64,000 bases of DNA from NCBI GenBank assembly GCA_948474755.1, contig CAOLHI010000609.1:372001-436000 (forward strand). The letters are read 5' to 3'. The notes beneath the pieces were generated by a model that made no database searches, was not told where the DNA came from, and saw only the letters and a list, made by a program, of their open reading frames with translations. This DNA is from Ctenosaura bakeri. Its lineage: Eukaryota; Chordata; Lepidosauria; Squamata; Iguanidae. This document shows positions 57,686 through 64,000 of this stretch, piece after piece; position 1 is the first letter of the stretch; each line of letters opens with the position of its first letter. Both the position numbers and the translations under genes were made by a program.

Positions 57686-57751
57686 GTTTAGAGAAAGAAC
57701 AGACAGGAGTGACAAATAGGACGTTCTACAGCAAGACAAGGAAATCATAGT

Positions 57752-58008
57752 TGTTGCTGCTGCTGCTGCTGCTGCTGCTTTGTTGTTGTGTTCAAGCAGT
57801 TTCCAATCTATGGTAACCTTTAGGTGAGCCAATCATGTGGTCTTCTTGGCAAGATTTGTTCAGAGGAGGTTTGCCTTTGCCTTCCTGAGAGACTGTGACT
57901 TGCCCAAGGTCACCTAGTTGGTTTCTAGGGCCATGTAGAGATTCAAACTATGTTCTCCAGAGCCATAGTCCAGTCCTCAAACCACTATACTACACTGCAC
58001 TGGCTTTC
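57752..58008 (-). repeat. Sauria SINE, near full length
   Basis: Minus-strand copy with a mixed CAG/CAA tail (TGC/TTG on the plus strand, about 57752-57790), then 3' block, 'tctgaacaaatcttgccaag', 'aggtgaccttgggcaag' and a well-kept head ('gtggtttgaggactgg', 'ccagtgcagtgtagta'). Confidence 0.85.
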
Positions 58009-58299
58009 CAGAAACCTCATAGTGATGTGCAAAAGCTGGCTGTTGCCAAGGTGAATGCTCAGTGCTGGTCTGCAAGCATTTATAATCTGACACTGTCAGA
58101 AGGAACCAATAGACTGCCTGGATGCCCTCCTCTGTTTATCACGAAGAAAAGCACACACTGTGTAAGGGCCTGCTCACTGTGGAACTCTTGTTATGGAATT
58201 CCCTGTCCATGCAAAAGGGCCATTTGACCCATTAAGATCAAATTGGTGTCAACATTGCCTCCATGCTGGCACTAAGTAAAATGATGGCTTTGGGATCTA

Positions 58300-58520
58300 A
58301 ATGAGTTATTAAAAAATGCACATATAGCAATATTTCTATACTGCTTATTAGCTAAGTGATCTCTAAGCGGTTTACAATGTGTTAGCTAGTTGCCCCCAAC
58401 AAGCTGGGTACTCATTTTACCAACCTGCTGAAGGATGGAATGCCGAGTCAACCTGGAGCCCAGCAGGATCGAACTTACAACCTTGTGGCTGCAGTACTGG
58501 CATTTAACTATTGCACCACC
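58300..58520 (-). repeat. tRNA-derived SINE
   Basis: The minus strand begins 'gccctggtggtgcaatagtt' (A-box-like), continues with 'aagttcgatcctgctgg' (B-box-like), 'aatgagtacccagcttg' and 'taaaccgcttagagatcac', and ends near 'agcagtatagaaatatt'. It is tRNA-related, distinct from the Sauria SINE, with a LINE-type end resembling 'gcggtatataaat'. Confidence 0.7.
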
Positions 58521-58821
58521 AGGGCAGTTACATATATGTAGTTTTAAACTTTTTTAACCTTTTAAAGACTTTTTAAAGTATTAAATTTGATTTTATTCTC
58601 TTTAAATTATTTTCCATTGTTTAGAATTTTAAATTGTTTTAAATGACTTAAATTGATTTTACCTGTTTGCCACTCTAACATATCATGAACTAATGGGGAC
58701 AAAAATATTTTTTTTTTTAAATGATGGCAATGAACCATACTGAGCCTTATAAACATGATGCATATTGATTATGTTAGTTTATTTCATTATCAAAAAATGC
58801 AGAAATATATATATAGGAATT

Positions 58822-59055
58822 TTCATAGAATCATAGAATTGAGGTTGAGCACTTCTAAGAGATGACTATCCAAGTTCTGTATAAAGACTTATAAAGAAAA
58901 AGAGCCCACTATTTTACACTATCTAGTATAGTCCACCAATGAACAGCTCTTACCAACAGGAACTTCTTTCTAATGTTTATGTGGAATCCCTTTCCATGTA
59001 ATTTGAAGACATTAGCTTTTGTTCCAGGCACCGGAATAATGGAAAGCAAGCTAGC
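58822..59055 (-). repeat. CR1 LINE 3' end
   Basis: The plus strand reads 'catagaatcatagaattgag' at the CR1 3' terminus, followed by 'caggaacttctttctaatg' and 'tggaatccctttcc' equivalents. It lies head-to-head with the CR1 that follows. Confidence 0.8.
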
Positions 59056-59079
59056 TTCATTACCTACATGAACTTCTAG

Positions 59080-59610
59080 GTTGTGTCAACAGGGTTATAG
59101 TGTACACATGGACCTCAGCTGGAATATTGTGTCTGTTCTGGACATCACAGTTCAAGAGCGATATTGACAAGCCAGAACAGGTCCAGAGAAGTGTGATCAA
59201 AATTCTGGAAAGTAAGCCGTATGAGGAATGACTTAGGGCTTGGAGAAGAGAAGATTGAAAAGTGATGCGACAGACATTATTAAATATCTGAAGTGAGGCA
59301 ATATAGAGGATGGAGTGAGCCTGTTTCCTGCTGCTCCAGGGGCAGGAACATGATCTTCTGGATTCCAATTACAAGGAAAGAGATTCTACCTAAACCTTAG
59401 GAGGAACTTCTTGATTGCTAAAGTTGTTCAATAGTGAAATAGTCTACCTAAGAGGGAGGGAGGCTCTCTTTATTTCAAGATTTTTAGTCAGAGGCTGAAT
59501 GGTCATCTCTCAAGAGTGTGTTAGTTGTATATTCCTACATGGAAGAGGGTTGAGCTAGATGGCCTGGTGGTCCCTTCCAATTATATAGGGCTATGTTCAT
59601 TGTTCTGTGT
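59080..59610 (+). repeat. CR1 LINE 3' end
   Basis: The plus strand retains 'ctcagctggaatattgtgtc', 'gccagaacaggtccagagaa', 'ggcttggagaagagaagat', 'accttaggaggaacttc' and 'gagctagatggcctggtgg'. The reading frame is broken throughout. Confidence 0.8.
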
Positions 59611-59848
59611 AGCAGTATCTCTGCATTCTAGACCTTCATCTCAGCAAAAAGCCTCCACTTCCTTAGATCATGTGTTCAGGAGGGTAACATGCAAACACAC
59701 AAGCTTCTAGATGGCTCAGTCAAATAACCTACCTTAACTCAAAAGACACAAGTTTATCCTGTTTCTTCCAACCAAATGCACAGAAAATGTTCCTCTTTTC
59801 CTCTCCATGTTCTTGGAGGTCCTGTTTACTCATCTCCAGAGGCTAAGG

Positions 59849-60130
59849 CAGAGCTTTCCAAACTTTTCATGTTGGTGACACACTTTTTAGACATGCATCA
59901 TTTTATGACACAATAATTCAGTTTTCCTGAGTTTAAAGTAACCCCTTATATGAGATACAGACACATACATAAATTGTAATAACAAAATGTATGGGGACAC
60001 ATGAAAACCTTTCATATATTTTTAAAAATATATGATTTATAAATAATAACATACCTTTCCAAAGTTGTAGGTGACACACTCACACACTTCAGGTGACATA
60101 CTAACATGGCATAGCGTTTGGAAAGCCCTG
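59849..60130 (-). mobile_element. hAT-type nonautonomous DNA transposon, copy 2
   Basis: 282 bp, ends 'cagagctttccaaac' and 'gtttggaaagccctg', flanked by GGCTAAGG (59841-59848) and GACTAAGG (60131-60138), an 8-bp duplication with one change. Its reverse complement aligns along the whole length with 57371-57685, from 'gtcacctgaagtgtgt' to 'tgatgcatgtctaaaaag'. Confidence 0.9.
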
Positions 60131-60139
60131 GACTAAGGG

Positions 60140-61567
60140 AACAACTATAGAGTGCTAGTGGCCCTGTATTTCATTATTATATCTGAAGTAGGAGATTAAT
60201 CCTACCAGCAGCTTGGGGAAAAGAAAAAAAAGGCAGAGCTGTTCTATAGCATTAGGAGTGTGTGTCCTCTAAAAAAAAAAAACTGCTGTTATTCACAGTT
60301 CATAGGAATGCCATGAATCCTCTAACCCCTGAGGCAAGGCTCCTGTCTGTGTCATGTCCTCTTCATGATGATGAAGAGGTATGCAACAGAATTCCAATGA
60401 GATCCTCAGAGAAACATATTCTCTTCCTGCAACACACTTATCGCCATAATTTCTGAAGCTCTTTGTGGCTTCTTTGATTTGCTACCTCCATTCTCAGCCC
60501 CTTTGCTTCCTTGACCAGCTCCCCAACCAGCTGTGTATTCTTCTTTCCCCCTGATGCTCTAGCAGCTGTTTTTGACACTTCAGCAAAAATATACAGTGCA
60601 CATCTTGGAGACTATGAAGAAGCAGCATAGATGCTCACAGAATGGTTTAAAACTAAACTACTCACTATTAGAGGGGGGAAACAAGGAAAGGAAAAATGAC
60701 AGTTGTGATAAAATTTCTATGCCAATAAATTGTGGAAGTTCTCTACAAGTCATCAAAACTTTGTGACACTAAAAATGTCCAAGCGTTGTTTTCTGTTCTA
60801 CACATGTTATTATTTCCCATGTTCCATTTGTTCTGTAATTTTTTTTTCCAGAAACAAACCCCCCCCCTCTTTTTCTGGGTTTAATAAAAAAGTAGAAGAA
60901 TTTGAATTCTTTATATCCACATCTTTGAACAATCTCTGAATACAAATAGGAATTAGTTCCTTTCAAACACACAAATTTATAACCTTTATAACACAGTATC
61001 AAGTGATGATTGGTATGTATGAAGCCACCATTACAGACCAAAGAACCTGAAAATGTGAAAGTTAATACTTCATGTCATCTAAACCTTGCATATTTCAGAG
61101 GTGGCAGTACATGCATTGTGAGACATAACTTGCCCTATTCAGGTATCTTTTTGATTAATGTGGACAGAGTGCATGAGAAGAGAGTGAAGCCATGTGCTGA
61201 CACAATTAGGATTCCAACTCACTGACTTGCTTGGCAGACTTCTTATGTGCAGATGCGCTCCTAATACATGGAGAGTGTGGGGTTTAATCAGCTGTGAATA
61301 TGATGAGGGAACTGGGCCAGCACAGAAGACCACACTCCTCATGTTATATAATGGAGTAAGTAATACACATATTTATATAAATTGGGATTTATACAATTTA
61401 TTTCTTTTCAATCTTTAGTTATAGAAATAAAAAAGAAGCAAAATTTGCCACCAACCCAATGGCATTGGAGCACGTGCTGGATTCATATATTTAACTTGAG
61501 TTCTAGGCAATGCTTTCCAGTCTGGCTTATTCCAGAGGAGCAAATTTCTTTATATCTCTGAACAGGG
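60140..61567. other. No gene or clear repeat
   Basis: AT-rich sequence. Overlapping frames of 60-90 codons on both strands at 60730-61420 show no recognised domain or conserved pattern. Confidence 0.4.
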
Positions 61568-62553
61568 TGTTACCCCAAATGTTACCCCAAATTGCAGATG
61601 CCACAAGGGCCACCCCATAATGCCAAATACCTCCTTGCAAAAATGGGGAATGAATTAGCTCAAAGAGGAGGCTTGTGAGGGGGGTAACTTAACAAGACCT
61701 TTCTACCAGTGTTTACAGGCTCCCCCAGGAAAAGACCCAGCCAGAGATTCAAAACTAAAAATGTATTTTATTGAAGGGAATTCACTCACATATGCACATG
61801 AGATACAAACAGTCACACATTCATGTAAAAGCTGGTTGATGAATAAAGAGAAGAAAACAAATATGGATAGAGAGGATGAGGGTTTGAGATTATAATTACC
61901 AATCCAGAAAAGCAGTGAAGAAATTGAAATGTGACTTGGCTTAGGTAGGACCTAAGGACAGTTCACATTCAGGAGCCAAGTGGACAGAGGGATGGGTAGA
62001 TCTTCGAGAGACAAAAAGAAGAAAAAGAAAAAAAAAGCCTGTGGCAGTGGAAGATGTTCAGTTCCAAGTGTGGAACAATAGGAGTTGCAGCATAGACAAT
62101 GGAGTATCAACCCACTAATGTTCTCAGTGTTTGGATGACAAAGACATAATGTGTGTTGTAATAGCTGTGTATTGTGGGTGCTACAAGGAAAGAGGAAGGT
62201 GTCCAGGTGGACAGGGATGGCTATCTGTCAATCAGTGTCCTGGTGAGCTTCTCACAATTGTGTTCCTTGGGAAATTCCAGCTTCTACTTTAAGCTTATTG
62301 TCCACAGGGACAGCAATTGTTTGTCTGACAAATGACTTAGTTTTACCTGGAGGGTGTTGAGGTTGATCTGCCTTTTCGTCATGCATTCACAGCCAGACTT
62401 CTCCATCAGATGGTTTGACCTCTCTTATCAACTTTCAGGTTTGATTTTGATATCAGACCCAATTAAAGCATATTGCCAATTAAACATGATGCCAATTAGA
62501 TATGCTGTCCATCCAAACTATACCATTACTGGTAGCCAGACTGGGTCCTAACA
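61568..62553 (-). mobile_element. LTR of ERV-type element, minus strand
   Basis: About 986 bp with ends TGTTACCCC and ...CCTAACA and a probable 4-bp duplication AGGG/AGGA (61564-61567 and 62554-62557). Collinear with 35411-36357: shared blocks include 'accaatccagaaaagcagtg', 'tttattgaagggaattcac' and 'cccaattaaagcatattgcc'. A polyadenylation signal would be 'caataaaatacattt' on the minus strand near 61770. A duplicated 'gttaccccaaat' sits at its left end. No internal viral genes are attached. Confidence 0.65.
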
Positions 62554-62557
62554 AGGA

Positions 62558-63070
62558 CAAAGAGAGTGCAGTGTCTCCTGTGTGTCACTGTCACTATTTA
62601 ACTGGAAGCATTCCTCTTCCTTCCTGAAGACTGGCTCTTTGTCAGTGAGGAGGAATTTTTGATTCATATTCTAAACTGCCTATGAGAAAATATATTTAAG
62701 CCATGCTTCACTGCCATGTGTATCAGCTGAGGAATGGTTTATTTGACTGTAAGAATTCACCATATGAACACAAATAGGCTATTTCTAATCTGTATCACTT
62801 CTGCATCTGTTCCTCCATAAGCCTATTTTGTCCCATTGGGGAAATGGTTAAACACACGAGTAAGATAAACCATGTGGCCCAGTAGATACTTAGTCAACTC
62901 TAACCTCCTAATTTACATACTCTAATTTTAACCTTCAACTGAAAGAGGGAAAGACAGACAGACAGAGACAAACTGAATGACAGAGTTTTCTCTAAGAGTC
63001 ACATTTCCCATAAATAAATGAGGAGTTTGGGGAGCTGTCCTGAGCTATATTTTGAAGTGGTACAGACTAG
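62558..63070. other. No gene or clear repeat
   Basis: AT-rich, with a short ACAG run near 62954-62970. Confidence 0.45.
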
Positions 63071-63074
63071 AAGG

Positions 63075-63260
63075 ACTGCCAGTGTGGTGTAGTGGTCTAA
63101 GCATTGGACTATGGCCAGGTTCAATTCCCTGCTCAGCCATGGAAACCCAGTGGGTGAGCTTGGGCTCATCACATTCTCTCAGTCTCAGAAAACCTCATGA
63201 TAAGTTCACCTTAGAACCACCATAAATCAGAAACAACTTGAAGGCACATTAAAAAAAAAC
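63075..63260 (+). repeat. Sauria SINE
   Basis: Good head ('gccagtgtggtgtagtgg', 'gcattggactatgg', 'ggttcaattccctgctc'), 'atggaaacccagtgggtga', a middle deletion, then 'ccataaatcagaaacaactt' and an A-rich rather than CAA tail. Confidence 0.9.
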
Positions 63261-63261
63261 A

Positions 63262-64000
63262 GCCTGGAAACCTTACTTTTCTTGGCAACAGCTTCCTATA
63301 GACTTTCAATCATCATGGCCAGTGGTGAAGCTAGGTGGGGATTCTGGAAGCTATAATTCAAAAAAAGTAATTTTTGTGTGGTCTACATCAGATAAGGCAA
63401 ATGATAAATATGGTCAAGGAAAAGTTCTTTTTTTCCTGTCTTAGAGGATTTGAGAGTGAATACTTTATAGGGAAAGGACATGCAAAGAGCATGATAACAT
63501 TTGCCAGCAAAGCAGAAGTGGATCTGGGGATGAGACAGTGTCACACAGAATGGAACCCAGAAGAACACATTCTGTTATAAATTCCATCATGTACTGGATA
63601 ACCCACAGTCCACAAAATTCAATCTGAGGTAGACAGTATATCTGTGTGAGATAGACATGAGGAACATTGCACACTTTCACAGAAGTTGCTGAAACTAAAT
63701 CACACATACAACTTATAGCCTTTATAGGTTACATTACAAATCAAGGTGTGCAAAGAAGTGATTGATCATAAATCCAAACACCACTCCACCTCCCCAACAC
63801 TTTTTCAGACTTCTGTTGGACACATACTCTCCTCCCTCCCATCCTTGACCAGAGTGACCTGATCACATATTTCCTGCTCTTATCTCCCAAGAACTGGGTT
63901 CTCAAAACAACATGTCTCTCTAGTCTGCACTTACCTGTTTTTCCTCCTGTCACCAGATACACTGTTGCAATGAGCAAATTAGCTATAGATATGTTAGGAA
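63262..64000. other. No gene or clear repeat
   Basis: AT-rich end of the window. Small frames on both strands overlap each other and have no recognised motif. Confidence 0.4.

Noticed and set aside
58300..58520. tRNA gene on the minus strand
   Set aside because: A- and B-box-like text is present but a cloverleaf is not, and a SINE body and LINE-type tail follow, so it is a tRNA-derived SINE.
1..64000. Bacterial or phage type systems (CRISPR, operons, defence islands)
   Set aside because: Base composition, SINE/LINE/MITE content and lack of dense coding frames are all those of a vertebrate genome; no regularly spaced repeat array is present.

Overview
The window is vertebrate, AT-rich nuclear DNA, almost certainly from a squamate reptile and probably an iguanian-type lizard. 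The main evidence is about ten copies of the tRNA-derived Sauria SINE, recognised by its tRNA-like head, its 'cataagtcggaaacgacttgaaggcac' type 3' end (paraphrased here) and its CAA-repeat tail. These sit beside CR1 and L2 LINEs, DIRS-like and Penelope-like retroelements, and many short DNA transposons. No host protein-coding exon, tRNA gene, intact rRNA gene, CRISPR array or operon-like layout could be supported. Open reading frames are short and mostly fall in repeats or low-complexity DNA, so I read the window as intergenic or deep-intronic.

Layout. 1-2 kb: a decayed DIRS-like fragment and a SINE scrap. 3-6.4 kb: a palindromic MITE, a pogo-like element, a TTA microsatellite and a SINE. 7.37-8.28 kb: a solo ERV-type LTR with a 4-bp target duplication, then another MITE. 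9.6-12.3 kb: a pogo-like element, a long Harbinger-like element and three SINEs. 14.2-14.86 kb: two Harbinger-like elements joined at one TTA. 16.9-17.9 kb: a possible LTR. 21-23 kb: a second copy of the long Harbinger-like element, microsatellites, a MITE and a GC-rich minisatellite. 23.1-28.3 kb: mostly repeat-poor AT-rich DNA, interrupted by an unusual CAAGTC-rich repeat. 28.3-30 kb: MITE and pyrimidine-rich simple repeats. 30.2-32.6 kb: a larger DIRS-like remnant on the minus strand with a recognisable reverse-transcriptase YLDD motif. 33.2-34.9 kb: a Penelope-like GIY-YIG endonuclease end followed by an L2 reverse-transcriptase end. 35.4-36.4 kb: an LTR on the minus strand. 38.2-40.9 kb: CR1 plus a local duplicated repeat. 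41.1-42.9 kb: L2 remnants split by a Harbinger-like element. 43.1-43.7 kb: CR1 followed by a tRNA-SINE. 45.2-45.6 kb: a Sauria SINE with a MITE inside it. 46.4 kb: a 5S-rRNA-like relic. 48-54.7 kb: Harbinger-like, pogo-like and MITE copies. 56.5-60.1 kb: a Harbinger-like element, two inverted hAT elements with 8-bp target duplications, SINEs and a head-to-head CR1 pair. 61.6-62.55 kb: another LTR. 63.1 kb: a final SINE.

The elements do not form a joint pathway. What connects them is insertion history: many show their target-site duplications (TTA, 8-bp, TA, 4-bp), so insertion order can be read in several places. The most unusual signals are the nine-copy palindromic MITE family, which carries ZNF143-like motifs in both arms; the splice-donor-like sequence in the terminal repeats of the longer Harbinger-like elements; the CAAGTC-bracketed repeat at 25.3-26.1 kb; and several AT-rich, repeat-free blocks that could be conserved noncoding elements. 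I found no convincing previously undescribed multi-gene system. All family assignments were made by eye without database searches, and element ends without a stated target duplication are approximate.
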